NCBI GenBank assembly: GCA_029204225.1
Contig: CM055092.1
Location: 45,268,087 to 45,332,086, forward strand
Length of the DNA stretch: 64,000 bases
Origin: Diphasiastrum complanatum
Lineage: Eukaryota; Streptophyta; Lycopodiopsida; Lycopodiales; Lycopodiaceae
Reading direction: 5' to 3'
Shown: positions 13,157 through 30,900 of the stretch, in pieces
Position numbering within the stretch: position 1 is the first letter of the stretch
How the letters are laid out: every line of letters begins with the position of its first letter
The notes under the pieces: model-generated
Told to the model about the DNA's origin: nothing
The model's database searches: none
What the model saw: the letters and a program-made list of their open reading frames with translations, nothing else
Translations under genes and position numbers: made by a program

Positions 13157-13722
13157 GGATCCAATCATTATTTGTGAAAATTTAAGATGAAGACCTTGCT
13201 AATCGCCGACGAGTTGTGGGATATTGTCACAGATATCGAAGTGAAGCCTGAAGATGACACAAACGACTCAAAGTGAAAGCGAAGGATGGTAAAGCTTTTG
13301 CGCTTATTATTCTCAGTATATCAAACACTCAGGTTGGCCACATATTTGAAGCTAAAACTTTGAAAGAAGTATAGGACATTTTGAGCTCATTATATGATGT
13401 GAGGGACGTAACTTCTAAGTTACATCTACAAAGAAAATTCTTCACACTCAAGATGTCAAATGGTGATTCACTTCAGAATCACGTTAACTAGTTTAAAAAT
13501 CTCTTGCAATAGATGGTCGCTGTCGGAATCAGTCATAGACGATCAAGACACAATTCTGACATTGCTTTCAGGCTTGCCCTCTACATATGAGAACTGGGTG
13601 ATGCCCGGCGGCACGATCATATCGACACACTCAGATTTAACTCTTACCAGGGTTATCACTATGTTGCTATAGGAAGATAGTCGAAGAAGTCAAGACTCTT
13701 CGTTGACTTCATCATCTCATGT
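13157..13722 (+). pseudogene. Ty1/copia gag fragment
   Basis: Plus-strand sequence encodes the copia Gag (UBN2-type) region in broken frames, including a TLLIADELWDIVT-like segment, LTRVITMLL and a polar serine-rich tail. It is clearly related to gag of the complete copia element B at 26767-33220 (compare 31127-31873, minus strand). Stops and an extra 9-bp segment near 13605 are present. Gag would form the virus-like particle; this piece is inert. Confidence 0.8.
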
Positions 13723-14011
13723 TTGTTGGATGGTTTGCGAGTCCCAAGGCAACCCTAACCCTATGTAATAAGTGAGAGAAATTTGGCACCCTGCGTGTGT
13801 CAATCCAACTTGATGATCACATAGAGATTTGATTAATTAGAAAGTCAATAAAAGGACTTTAGGCCTTTTTGCGGGACTTTTAATGTCGCAGACCTAAATG
13901 TCAAGTTAGTGAAAAAAGTTGGGGTTCCCACCAAAATTAGTTCAAATTCAAATTCAAATTGGCTCTCTCCAATTATTGAATGGGTTCCCACTCTTTTTTA
14001 AATAAGAATAG

Positions 14012-14929
14012 TGTTGCGCCGGCGTCTCAAAGGGCGCTGGGACTTGAGCGGTTTCCCCAACACGCGCTTAAGTCTAACATTCATCCATCATGCACTTACG
14101 TAAAAGCCAACTCAGAAACGTGACAAGCTTAACCATTCAGACTTAAAAAAACTGGAATCCCAACCAACCCGAAAGCCAACTCAGAATCCATCCCCAAAAG
14201 GTAACCAAAGGCAAAGACAAGCCACACATGAAACCCAAGGCATAGTGGTCGCCAAACTAACCGATTGGCATAGCGGCAAGCCCCATGTCGATGACAGGGA
14301 CCCTTAGGCGCCAGCGGCGCAAAAAGGTTGTAGTAAGGGTCCTTCCACTTGGATTAGTCCCGGAGGCGAAACCGAAATGGTAATCATCCCCAAGGATCAA
14401 CTTTATTAGATTTGGAAGAGGTTACATTCATACATAGACTGACCGGTCTCGGGGCCACCAACACGTGTTGGGCATTGTGTCTGGCTCGTGCTGGTAGAGG
14501 GAGCTGAGACCTGGCGACTGGATTCCTGGCGCTGGTTGAGCTGCCCAAGTTTCTGTCTGCCGGACTCCCCCTATAGTTCTGCTGTGATTCGGCGCACCCC
14601 CTCTGTTCTGAAACATAGTGCTTTCTGGTAAAGCACGCTTTTTGGGACTTAGTTTTTATTTTGCTGATTAAGCCTGGCAAGCTTGGCAGAATCAGTCTGG
14701 CTCCCAGACATGGGTTCCGGGAGCCGTCCTAGTGGCAGAATCAACTTGCTTCCTGACTAGGCCATGACTCGAGCTCCAAAGCTAGCTCATGACTTGTGAC
14801 TACTTGACTGGCTCACCACAGGTCAGAGGCTCAGTCCTTGACGTTCTAACTTGCTCTGGGACCTTAGGGAGCGTCACCCCTTAGAGTCTTACAGGGCACG
14901 CTGGGTGCACCTGAGTCAGCTTTACAACA
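14012..14929 (-). repeat. 3' LTR of family-1 chromovirus
   Basis: The plus-strand sequence starts TGTTGCGCCGGCG and ends CTTTACAACA. It is the same length as its partner at 19372-20289, with scattered transitions. The preceding pentanucleotide AATAG is the target-site duplication. Confidence 0.95.
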
Positions 14930-14940
14930 TCCTCCCCTCG
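14930..14940 (-). promoter_or_regulatory. Polypurine tract of family-1 chromovirus
   Basis: On the minus strand GAGGGGAGGA sits directly before the 3' LTR and would prime plus-strand DNA synthesis. The same tract occurs in the inverted segment of the second copy at 38488-38498. Confidence 0.85.
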
Positions 14941-15171
14941 TTTGAAAAAGTTGATGTCCTCATCAGGGCCAAACTAGACCTAGGACGTATGGCACGGGCT
15001 TAATTCACCGGCCTTAACAACTTTGAATTAAAAAGTACATTGGCAGTAGCACAGGAAAAGTGTAGATAAAGTTCACTTACGTAAAACCTGTGTAAAGCTG
15101 CAAGTGATTTATTGTCAAACTTTAAGAAAGATACATGGAAGTTCCTTGAACTTCAGAATGGCCATGAATGT

Positions 15172-18100
15172 TTATGTAGGAGGCATGCCACCAGGTAGTG
15201 TTGTGTGTGCCGATCTGGGAAAACGGCTATTGCGTTGGTTCTTCTGCAGATAATCTGCTAGTACTTCAGGGGTTCCCTCCTTAAGTTTGTCTTCGTACTC
15301 CCAAGAAGCCTCAATAAGTGGAGCCCGTAGCCACTTCACTAGACATTCACGTTGAACGCCAGTTCGCTTTCTATGTGTCAATATTTGTTCTGGTACAAGC
15401 TGCCTCTTCGTATCATCAAGTGTCGTTGGTGGGTGACGAAGTTCGTGTTGCCGATCAAATCGCTCATCTGGTTTGTATCGTTTGAGTAATGAGATATGAA
15501 ACACATTGTGTATATCCAAGCTAGACGGCAGCGCCAATCGGTAAGCCACTGGGTTGATCTTCTTGGTGACATAATATGGTCCCGCATAAGGTCGAACGAA
15601 CTTATGAGAAAAACCTTTTGGTAATGCAATGTTCTTTGTGTTCATCCATACTTGATCACCTTCCTCAAATTCCAGTTCTCATCGATGTGGGTTTACGTCA
15701 GCTGCCATACTCCTTTGTGACTGCTCTAAAAATTACTTCACCTATGTCAACTTTGTGTGCCACTCATTGATGAATTCCTCCACAATAGGTACTGGTGTTT
15801 CCTGCACGCCTATAAGAAAAGAGCTTGGAACAATCGGTAGCCGACCATTGCTTATCTCGAAGGGTGCCCTTCCAGTAGATCTGTTCACTTGGTTGTTATA
15901 TGCAAACTCGAGAATATCCAAGTAGTTGACCCAATCGGATTGGTCCCAAGCGACATAATTTCGTAAATATTGTTCAATCTGTCGATTGACTCGTTCTGTT
16001 TGCCCATCTGTCTGAGGGTGATATGCAGTGCTGAAATTCAGTCCAGTTCCCACGAGGCGAAATAGACAAGTCCAAAACTTTCCGACGAACTTGGTGTCTC
16101 GGTCAGAAATAATCGTTCTAGGCAGGCCATGGTATTTGAAGACACATTTGAAAAATAACCTTGCCACTTCTTCAACTATCACTAAACTTTTAGTTGGTAC
16201 TAGATGAACTTGCTTTGAAAAGCGGTCAACCACCACATAAATTGAGTCGAAGCCTTGGCACCGTGGTAGTTGAACAATAAAATCCATGCTCATCGAATCC
16301 CATGGGTATGCTGGTACCGGTAATGGTTGGAGCAATCCTGCTGGAGCTAGCGGTTCCACCTTCACTTGTTGACATGTCGGGCATGTTTGCACATAGGATT
16401 CAACGTCTGCCCACATACCTGGCCAATAGAAGCCTCTTTTGAGAAGTTCATATATGCGATTCACCCTTGGATGTCCGGCGGCTAGTACATCATGATGTTC
16501 TCGTAAGACTTTCTTCCTTAGGTTGATGTTGTCTGGGACATATACTCTGCGCTGTTTATAAACAACCATTTGATCTTTCCAAGTGAAATGTTTATGAGGC
16601 TTTCTCTGCTGGAATTAGATCATTAAGTCCTTCGCCAACGCATCTGCACCATAATTCCCCCTGATTTCTTGGAGTAGGCCAGTCACCTGAGTTGTCACCG
16701 TTGCCATCAAGTGTTCCTATCTACTTAGTGCGTCCGCCACCACATTGTTCTTTCCCGCCGTGTGTACAATGTCTATATTGAATTTTGAGAGAAAGTTTTG
16801 CCATCGCATTTGCTTTGGCGTGAGCATAACTTGGGATGAGAAGTACTTGAGTGATACATTATTAGTGAACGCCTTAAAGGGTTTTCCTGCCACATAATGT
16901 CTCCAATGCTCCACTGCTTGAACTACTGCGACCATTTCTTTTTCATGAGTTGGCCATCGTCGCTCTACGTCACTCAATTTCTTTGAAAAATATGCAACAG
17001 GTTTTCCGTCTTGCATCAGCACGGCCCCAATAGCAAAGTTCGACGCGTATGTATGTATTTCAAAAGGTTTGCTAAAGTCCGGTAAGGTAAGGATGGGTTC
17101 TTGAGTGATCCGTCGTTTTAGTTCTTGAAACGCTGCTTCACACTCTGGTGTCCATGTCATCTTCAGATGAGTCTTGGTCTGCTCCAACAGTGGTGCCACA
17201 ATTTTGTTAAATGCCTCAATGAATCTCCTGTAAAAGTTACATAAGCCCACAAAGGATTTGATGCCATGAACAGTTTTAGGAGCCAGCCAATCCAAGATAG
17301 TCTTGATCTTCTTAGGATTCATCCGAATTCGTCCGTAGCCTATAACGTGTCCAAGGAAATCAACTTCCTCTACCACAAATTCACATTTTTCTCTTTTCGC
17401 GAACAAGTTGTTCTTCCTTAGTCGTTGGAAGACAGTCCTTAAATGTTTAATATGATCTTTGAGGCTACGACTAAACACCAAGATGTCATCGATGTACACA
17501 ATGACAAACTCATCTAAGCAGTCTTGAAAAATGTTGTTCATCAACGTGCAAAAAGTGGCTGGTGCGTTTGTTAGACCGAATGGCATCACCCTGAATTCGT
17601 GACTCCCATACCGTGTTCGAAAAGCCGTTTTGTGCTCATCGCCTTAAGCTATTCGAATTTGGTGATATCCAGATCTAAGATCTATTCGGCTAAAATATCT
17701 GGCATGTTTGAGCTGGTCGAACAAGTCATCAATTCTAGGCATGGGATACTTGTTCTTGATGGTACCCTTGTTGAGCATGCGGTAATCCACACACATCCGC
17801 AGTGTCTTGTCCACCTTTTTCACGAATAGTACAGGGGCTTCAAAAGGCGAAGCACTGGGTCTAATGAATCCTTTGTCTATCAATTCACCAAGCTATCGTT
17901 TCAGTTCCACCAACTCTTCTTGGGACATCCTATAAGGTGCTCGTGAAGTTGGTTCTGTTCCTGGTACCAACTCAATCTTATGGTCCACTGGTCTTCGAGG
18001 AGGTAACTTAGCTGGGAGTTCTTCTGAAAACACATCGCTAAATTCCTCTAGCAAATCTGCCACCTCCTTTGGCAAGTTTTTCTGTTGTGCGTTTTTTCCT

Positions 18101-18633
18101 TCTGGAACCTCTCTGCAGATACAAAGAAAGCACTTTGACCTTTTCCCTTTCGCCATGCTTTTAATCACAGATGCAGCAACCAGATTTTGTTCAACATCGG
18201 TGCCCTTCGCGTTCCCTCCAGGCAGAGCTTTTGTCATGCAGATCTGTCCCTTGTAATCCAAGAGAACCAAGTTTGAGCTCCTACCCAAAACTGCAATACA
18301 ATGTTCATTTAGCCAGGGAACGCCCAAAATTACATCGAAGGCATCCATCTCTAAAATCAAAAAGCTAAGTTTAGCCTTCCATCTCCCAATTTGCATCGGG
18401 ATGTTTAATGTTGCTTTGTCTGCGTCCAGTGCTCCCTTTGTTGTTTCTACCTTGAGCGTTGATGTTACATTTCTGGTCGACAAGCCGAACTGTTCCACTA
18501 CGCTCCTTGAAATATAGTTATGTGAAGCTCCGGAGTCGATCATGAAATCTGACTTCCTCCCCGCGATCTTTCTGGATAGGAATAATAATCTTGAACCAAT
18601 CTTGGGGGTTGCCCCATGGAAGCTCCTTTCCAT
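15172..18633 (-). pseudogene. Chromovirus pol polyprotein with stop codons
   Basis: Domains in order on the minus strand: aspartic protease with DSGASHNYI (17893-18633), RT with FGLTNAPATF and YIDD (16990-17883), RNase H, integrase with an HHCC zinc motif (HH, then CPTCQQVK), the DDE residues including SDRDTKF and GQTERVNR (15742-16569), and a GPY/F module followed by a chromodomain (15172-15700). Stops interrupt it at 17893-17895, 17643, near 16715, at 16615-16617, and three times near 15680-15745. Several are C-to-T changes expected from methylated CpG decay. The enzymes would copy and integrate the element, and the chromodomain of such elements usually targets heterochromatin. The stop at 16615-16617 also occurs in the second copy at 37111-37113. 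Confidence 0.92.
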
Positions 18634-19356
18634 ACTTGTATGTCATCCACCCACAAATGTAAATTCCTCCTTCAATTCCCAACTAGATCAGATCACCTGG
18701 AAGAAGTTAAGCAACCAGGGGTTATTCAGGTCCAAACAAGCACACCACAAACGAACATACCAACCAAAGCAAACATAGAGGATCCCCCTCAAGCCACATT
18801 CCCCTTGAGACCGGACGTACGACCTTTGCCTAACCGCGCCCACACAAATCTATCACAGAATTAGCCCACGGGAAAACATTTATCCAACCATCCGTGCTTT
18901 CACCATTAAGCAGCACATTGCCTCAGTCACGCCCCACCACTTTTTGGTCGATAGCCCTTATTGCTAAACGATCGGCAGCTATCCCGCACCGACAGCTAAC
19001 CACCCGTGATTTACACCCGAATTCGAGCAGCATCTCTGTATCAATGGTTAACCCGTACAGTTCGAATATGTCACCTCGCACCCCACAAGGCACAGACCGT
19101 GCTTTCACCAACCTAATGGCAGCACATTGCCTCATCTGTCCTACATGCAGACGGTGTCAGGCCCAAACCGCGGAAACTGACCGTGCTTACACCTCGAGGG
19201 CAACACTTTGACTCATCAAGTCCCCCGTTCTGCCGACCACCCCGACCGTGGACGCACCCGTGCTCACACTGTGGGCAGCACCTTGCGCAACGGTTGTCCT
19301 GACAAATCCCAAAACGTGGCCATCCCTGTGAGACTTGCGTAGCTGACCGACTAGTC
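18634..19356 (-). other. Gag-less leader of family-1 chromovirus with four direct repeats
   Basis: Between the primer-binding site and the protease ORF there are about 720 bp without a Gag domain or CCHC knuckle in any frame I could read. The plus strand carries four diverged copies of 'ccgtgctt-cacc...gcagcac-ttgcctca' near 18893, 19098, 19181 and 19256. The leader may contain packaging or regulatory repeats, or represent a deletion that removed gag. Confidence 0.65.
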
Positions 19357-19369
19357 GGCTCTGATACCA
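19357..19369 (-). promoter_or_regulatory. Primer-binding site, initiator tRNA-Met type
   Basis: On the minus strand TGGTATCAGAGCC lies two bases downstream of the 5' LTR. It is the standard complement of the 3' end of plant initiator tRNA-Met. Confidence 0.95.
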
Positions 19370-19371
19370 CA

Positions 19372-20289
19372 TGTTGCGCCGGCGCCTCAAAGGGCGCTGG
19401 GACTTGAGCAGTTTCCCCAACACGCGCTTAAGTCTAACATTCATCCATCATGCACTTACGTAAAAGCCAACTCAGAAACGTGACAAGCTTAACCATTCAG
19501 ACTTAAGAAAACTGGAATCCCAACCAACCCGAAAGCCAACTCAGTATCCGTCCCCAAAAGGTAACCAAAGGCAAAGACAAGCCACACATGAAACCCAAGG
19601 CATAGTGGTCGCCAAACTGACCGATTGGCATAGCGGCAAGCCCCATGTCGATGACAGGGACCCTTAGGCGCCAGCGACGCAAAAAGGTTGTAGTAAGGGT
19701 CCTTCCACTTGGACCAGTCCCGGAGGCGAAACCGAAATGGTAATCATCCCCAAGGATCAACTTTATTAGATTTGGAAGAGGTTACATTCATACATAGACT
19801 GACCGGTCTCGGGGCCACCAACACGTGCTGGGCATTGTGCCTGGCTCGTGCTGGTAGAGGGAGCTGAGACCTAGCGACTGGATTCCTGGCGCTGGTTGAG
19901 CTACCCAAGTTTCTGTCTGTCGGACTCCCCCTATAGTTCTGCTGTGATTCGACGCACCCCCTCTGTTCTGAAACATAGTGCTTTCTGGTAAAGCACGCTT
20001 TTTGGGACTTAGTTTTTATTTTGCTGATTAAGCCTAGCAAGCCTGGCAGAATCAGTCTGGCTCCCAGACATGGGTCCCGGGAGCCGTCCCGGCGGTAGAA
20101 TCAACTTGCTTCCTGACTAGGCCATGACTCGAGCTCCAGAGCTAGCTCATGACTTGTGACTACTTGACTGGCTCATCACATGTCGGAGGCTCAGTCCTTG
20201 ACGTTCTAACTTGCTCTGGGACCTTAGGGAGCGTCACCCCTTAGAGTCTTACAGGGCACGTTGGGTGCACCTGAGTCAGCTTTACAACA
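19372..20289 (-). repeat. 5' LTR of family-1 chromovirus
   Basis: 918 bp, TGTTGCGCC...TTTACAACA on the plus strand, nearly identical to 14012-14929. Followed by AATAG, the duplicated target site. Confidence 0.95.
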
Positions 20290-20349
20290 AATAGTTAGGG
20301 AGGTAGAAATGGGCCAATAGGATTTTGAGGCCAAGGCCCTCCTCTCCAC

Positions 20350-20357
20350 TATAAATA
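20350..20357 (+). promoter_or_regulatory. TATA box in the LTR of element D
   Basis: TATAAATA is followed by a G-rich stretch about 540 bp before the primer site, the usual arrangement of a U3 promoter in a plant LTR. Confidence 0.6.
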
Positions 20358-20541
20358 GGGGCAAACTCGAGTTGCTCCTCATGTTCAAATCTTCATTTCA
20401 ATACAAGCAGATTGGTTCTCTTATGGAATGGACTTGTGGATGTCCTTGCTCTCTAACTTTTTCCCTCCATCTCTCATGCTTTTGTTGCATTTTGCTAATT
20501 GTTGGATTTGAATGTTATTGGGATTGTATGTTACTATACTT

Positions 20542-20646
<105 letters not shown>

Positions 20647-20890
20647 CAAGTATCGACCTCATTGTGGATCGTAGGGTTAATGGATGTAGTGTTAATTGCA
20701 TGATGTTAATGCTTAGGGTTAATGGATGTTAAAGTTAGATGTGGATCTACCATAGTATTACTTGCTGAATTCTGAGATATTCGCTCTCATGGGAATGAAC
20801 CTACACGTGACGACTAACTTCATCTCCTTGATGCTAGATTTCTTGGATCTTGGGTTGAGGATAGGCTAGGAAATAAACCCACTACAATTT

Positions 20891-20908
20891 TGGTGTCGTT
20901 GACGGGGA
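20891..20908 (+). promoter_or_regulatory. Primer-binding site, tRNA-Asp type
   Basis: TGGTGTCGTTGACGGGGA matches the tRNA-Asp-complementary site of Athila/Tat-type gypsy elements except at three positions, and follows the LTR of element D. Confidence 0.7.
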
Positions 20909-22000
20909 GCTACGCCAATTTTTCAGTTTACAGCATGTTTGGTGGATGGGTAGCTTGTTGGAATTTCTCTCTTGGCCTACAAAGATTCCGACTAAGCTCA
21001 GATGGAGCTTATCTGTTGAGGCTACTGCCTCAAGCCGCGATCAATCATCCTCCGAGCAGCAGATAGCTATTGCTAATCTGACAATGAATTTATAAACAGC
21101 AGATAATGTCTAATGATAGCGAAAATATATCTACTAGTAAAATTGAACAAGCATCACAACATTCACAGATTGCGCATTCATATATGCCATCCAACTTGCA
21201 AGCATATCACTCCTCCCAATCAAAGAGGTTTTGTCTCAGGAAATTCAGACTCACTAATTGGGCAAGGTGCCGTGGAAGTTTTGGTTATATCAGCGAGCAG
21301 ACCATCCCATGCAGGGAAAGTTTATACTGGCTCACCACTATATTATATGGAAGGGATCAAAGGACACTTGATACCTATGTACTTGCATCAATTGATAGGT
21401 GAGGAAATTTTGCATGTGGAGGTAAACATCGTAGATAAAAAAGCCCACATCGAAATGGCTCTTTATCCTTCTATCCTTGGTGTGCACAATGCGGCATCAA
21501 TCATCCATGTCAGGATTGTCTAGTAAGGGATCCAAGAAAGTAGTTATGACTACTTCATGCTTGCATCGACAAACTCCATATGACCATATAAATCCACCCA
21601 CTGAGAAGCTGCACTACAAACAAAAAATTCTAGTGCCACCTGGTTATGAATCAGATGAGAATGAAAGGAATGTGACAAGAATCCCAAAGCATGTTGACAT
21701 GACACAAGTGAATCACCAATGTCACAAAAGACAAAGTGGATAAAATTCCTCCAACCAGGGATAGCAGAAGAAGTCAAGAAAGTGGCAACAGATGCACTCC
21801 AACGGGTTTTACCGAGCCTCCTAAAACAATCCTTGCAACAAGTTCTAGTCGATAAATTACAAAGGAAACCAATGTCAACAGTGCCTCTTGAAGGCAACAC
21901 AAAGCTATATACGTACAGCCTTCAACAAAGCAATGCTCTGGGAACCTCAAATCTATTTCTCTCTTTCTTAATTTAATCCTTTACTTCTTAGTAATTTCTT

Positions 22001-26443
<4,443 letters not shown>

Positions 26444-26766
26444 GCTTTCTCAAGCATAAATGATGGCAAGGGAGATCTCTTTTACGTCTAAATTTTTTTA
26501 TGTGTCTCACTTACTGAAATATATGGGCAATGAGCTTGTCAAAATATTATGAGTCTTGAACCATGTACAAAGGTCATGAAAAGGACCTTAATGACCTCAC
26601 CATAATTTATGGTCATTCTATCATGTGTGAATGTCTCTAAATATATCTTTCTCAAGCATAAAGGATGGCAAATCAGACTTCTTCTTATGGCTGATTTTTT
26701 TTTGGGGGTCTCACTTATTCCTCTTTATGGGCATGGCCTATTGCAAATGAATTAGAGATCATTGAC
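26444..26766. repeat. Diverged repeat array, left part
   Basis: Units beginning 'tttctcaagcataa-gatggcaa' occur near 26444 and 26645, each followed by a 'cttctt...tctcactta...tatgggca' block. Related units continue on the far side of the copia element at 33221-33690, showing one array split by the insertion. Confidence 0.65.
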
Positions 26767-27891
26767 TATCGGAAATAGAATAGATAATGTAATGCGGAAA
26801 CTTCCTACTTCCAATGCATGACTACGCCTAAGAAAAATTAAACAAAGCAATAGTGATGAAAATCACGTTCAATCTTTAGCAACTAACTTTGAAATCGCTA
26901 GGTACTAAGTGATTACGTAGCCAAACATAAAGTATTGAATTCTTAGACAATTTCTATCAGTTACAAAAGCAATACAAAGATGCATGCATTCTGACATATA
27001 CTGAACGCAATAAGAAGATAGTATTGATTCATAAAAACAAAATCAGATGTTAATGAGCGCAAAACAATAGGGGATAGAAACCACGCACTCTAAATTGTCT
27101 ATGAGTAACTGAGAATAAGTCTAATAATAAGCAGCTCTACTGATAAGCAGTAGCGCAATAGCAACATCTCTAAAAGACTGAGCTAGAATGCTCAAGAGAG
27201 GTCAAGCTTGGAAGCTTGAAAGAGAGCTAACAATAATACTTTCTGATTGTGAATGATCTGCTTGATAAGAGCGCAGGAAGCGTCGTGTAATAACACTCAA
27301 CTCCTTCACAATTCACAATGTTGACTTGTTGCTTTTGAGCTTGAAAAGAGATGTATGAACAGCTGATTTATACTAAGTAATTAGGTCGTCAAATGCGATT
27401 GCCAGTTGGCTGGTGTCCATTGGCATTCATCCAGTTCCTTCTCAGAAATTGATTGTTGATAAGTGGTGAAAATTGGCCATAAACAGTCTATTTGCATAAA
27501 TGAACTAAAACAGTCAATCTGCAGAAATGAACTAAAACTGCCACAGGCGACAATGTCGGCTTTTTGCGAAAAAGACGATAGTGTCATAAAATCTCATTTC
27601 CTTAATATTGGGGTAGCCCCACACTTTGCCAGAGTCATTTCCTTAACATTTGAGGCACTTTGAATAATGCAAAAAATGTGACTGCATTTTTACTCGCAAT
27701 TCCTGACAGGTAAAAAATACGAAAAATGTGACACTGTTGTCAAATTCCATGTATTTCTGCAGATTGTGTAAAAACACTTGTAAATCTGCAGACTGTGTAA
27801 AGACACGGAAAAATCTACAGCAGAACTGGATAAACAATGGATGAGGATTAAAACTGATTAGTCGATTATTAAGAAGGAGAATAATCCAACA
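26767..27891 (-). repeat. 3' LTR of copia B
   Basis: It matches 32080-33220 along its length with substitutions and small indels. The outer dinucleotide is TA instead of TG, a point mutation at 26768. Confidence 0.93.
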
Positions 27892-27900
27892 CTCCCCCTT
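27892..27900 (-). promoter_or_regulatory. Polypurine tract of copia B
   Basis: AAGGGGGAG on the minus strand lies immediately before the 3' LTR. Confidence 0.85.
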
Positions 27901-27970
27901 AATCTGAATCCTTCAATGCCTTGACCTTCAAACTTAGTCCTACACAGAATCTTCTGTGTGCTTCCAAACT

Positions 27971-30900
27971 TTATGCTTTGGTAAAAATATTTGTTGTCAT
28001 ATCTTGCGTTCTACAGTATTGCAATCTGACCTCTTCGTTGAGAACTTTGCTTTTGACGAAATGATACTTCAGTTCAATGTGCTTACTCCTATAATGAAAT
28101 CTAGGGTTGGCTGATAAAACAATGGCACTTTGATTATCACAGAATAATGTCGTCGGAGCATATTGATTCAGACCGATATCTGAGAGTAAGTTCCTCAACC
28201 AAATTGCATCATTTGTAACTTGAGAGGCTGTGATATACTCTAATTCAGTGAAGATAGAGCTATTGAAGATTGCTTTCGACTGTTCCAAGAAATTGGACTA
28301 TTGTTGAGGAAGAATGTAAATTTGAAAGTGGATTTACGAGTGTCTACATCTCCTGCCCAACTTGCATCAGTGTATCCACTAAGTAAATTGAGTCTGTCGT
28401 TGCCGACTGCTCCATAACAAATGCAAAAGTCTATAGTAGCTCGAAGATATCTCATGACTATGATAAGAGCCTTCCAATGTGTTACACCAGGATTAGTCAT
28501 AAACTGACTGAGAGAGCTGACTGCAAAAGCTATGTTTGGCCTGGTACAGATCATGGCATGCATAAGAGATCCTATTTTAGAATGGTAAGGATACTCACGC
28601 ATCTGCTGCTTCCTCATGAATTGTTTGGGGACATTGGTCATTTATGTTGTAGATGTACCTCTATTGTGTAATGTAGACCAACTTCTATTTTCTGTCTCTG
28701 TGGATTTGTATACCAAGGCAGAAATGAGCTTTGCCTAAATCGGTCATATTGAATCCAGAAGATAACATTGTCTTGGCCTCTTTTATCAGATCGGTATTGT
28801 TGCTGAAAAGCAATGTATCATCCACGTATAAAGTGATAATGATAAAAGGCTGTTGCACTAGTTTGAAGTAAACATTTGAATCTGAAGAGCTAGGTGTGTA
28901 GCATGATCAATAAGGAAAGTATTGATCCTTTGAAACCATGCTCGAGCAGATTGCTTCAAGCCATAAAGTGCCTTATGGAGTTTACACACATGATTGTGTT
29001 TACCCTCGATAATATAACCTTTGGGTTGCACCATGTAAATGTCTTCTTCGATAACTCCATTGAAACATGTTGTCTGTACATCCATTTGATGTATTTCCAA
29101 ATTTGTTGTAGCGACAAATGATAGCAAAAGTCGAATAGAAAAATACTTGACTACTGGACTGAAGGTCTCAATGTAATCGACGTTGTATACCTGAGAAAAT
29201 CCTCTGGCAACAAGTCGTGCCTTTCTCTTGTTGATGCTTCCATCTGCATTGTACTTGACTTTGAAAATCCATTTGCAATCAACTATATTTCTGCTAGCAG
29301 GTAATTCGACAATTATCCATGTTTGGTTCTTGATAAGAGATGAATACTCTTTATCCATAGCTTCTTTCCAGAGATCTGAATCAGGCTGACTGAGTGCCTC
29401 TTGGACAGACGTCAGTTCCTGAACAAGGTAGGCTGCAGACTTGTTGATATACCGGTTAGGTGGTTTGCTTGCTCTTGAAGATCTTCTGGGTAATAGAGGA
29501 AGTTGATCATTTCCATCATACTGTAGTTGCTGAACTGCAACATCATCATCTTGTGATTCGTCGTTGATTTGTTGTTTGTCAAAAGTAGAAGAGCTTGGAC
29601 CTTCAATGAGAATAGTCGACTGAGGAACTAGAAAGTTTAATATGTCAGGAGAATCTAACTGGTTGGCTACATGGGGACTGCCTTTTCCTTTGAGGTCTTG
29701 AAACAGATCTTCGATGAAGATGACATCCCGGATAGTGAATATCTTCGACTCGATGGGATCGAACAACTTGTAGGCTTGATTTGAAGTAGTGTAGCTAATG
29801 AAAATACATTTGATACTCTGGAAGTCGAGCTTCTTCCTGAGATCACAAGGTATCTGTGCAAAAGCAGTACATCCAAAAACTCGTAGGTTTGATAAAGAAG
29901 GTTTGGTACCTGTCCAAACTTCGAATGGTGTTTTGTCTAAGAGACCTTTAGTAGGACATCTGCTCTAAATATAGGTTGTTGTTGAAACAACTTCAGCCCA
30001 GAAGGACTTCGGAAGTGTCGCATGTGATAATATGCACTTTGCCGATTCAACTAAGGTTATGTTCTTTCTCTCAGCAAGACCATTTGACTGAGGCGAATAG
30101 GAGATAATGTATTGTTGCTCAATGCCATTGTTAAGACAATACTCCTTAAATTTGGTGGAGATGTATTCTCCCCCGTTAACTGACTTCAATGCTTTGATTC
30201 GTCTGTCAGTTTGATTCTCGGCATGCTCTTTGAATTGTCTGAATTTGATGAAAGTCTCTGATTTTTGTTTAATGAAATAAACAGTTGTTCTTCTAGAGAA
30301 TTCGTCAATAAAAGTAATGAAATACTTTGCATCTAGCAATGAAGGAGTTTGCATAGGTCCACATATATCTGTATGAACAACATCTAACAGACCTTTTGCT
30401 GCATGTCTATGGTTTGATCTAAAAAGAATCCTAGCCTGCTTTCCAAAGATTTAGCTATGATAGATAGGGAGATCGACCTGACCAAAAGGATAGTCGAGAT
30501 CAAGAACCATGAATTATCTGGACATGTTCAAAATGTATGCATAATTCAAGTGTCCTAAGTGATGATGCCATAGTAATGCTTTATTGACTAGAACAGAGAT
30601 TTTCAAGACTTGACTAGACTCAAAATAACAATGTGCCAATCTATATAAGTAACTCTGCCTCTTGCCGAGTGCAAGGATCTTATTACTCCTATCAATAATG
30701 TTGCATTGATCATATTCGAATTCTACATTATGACCTAAATCTGTAATTCTACTTACTGATAACATATTTGTAGAGAGTTTAGGAACATATAAGACCTTTG
30801 ATAGTAGTTTAAATTGATCATGCTGGAATCGCAATCTTACAGTACCTTCACCTTCAATAGTGTGAGTACTATTGTCACCAAGATGACCAAATTTATTCGT

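Larger units (their letters stand above)
14012..20289 (-). mobile_element. Complete chromovirus-type LTR retrotransposon, family 1
   Basis: Two 918-bp LTRs (14012-14929 and 19372-20289) end in TGTTG...CAACA and differ by only a few per cent by eye. The 5-bp direct repeat AATAG flanks both sides (14007-14011 and 20290-20294). On the minus strand the primer-binding site lies two bases after the 5' LTR and a purine tract precedes the 3' LTR. Internal DNA of 4.44 kb encodes protease, RT, RNase H, integrase and a chromodomain, but no recognisable gag. Several in-frame stops make it non-autonomous. It inserted into the LTR of element D, so it is the younger of the two. Confidence 0.95.

Noticed and set aside
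19113-19444. Cys-rich frames considered as a gag zinc knuckle
   Set aside because: Spacing does not fit C-x2-C-x4-H-x4-C, and the overlap with the LTR and leader argues against coding.
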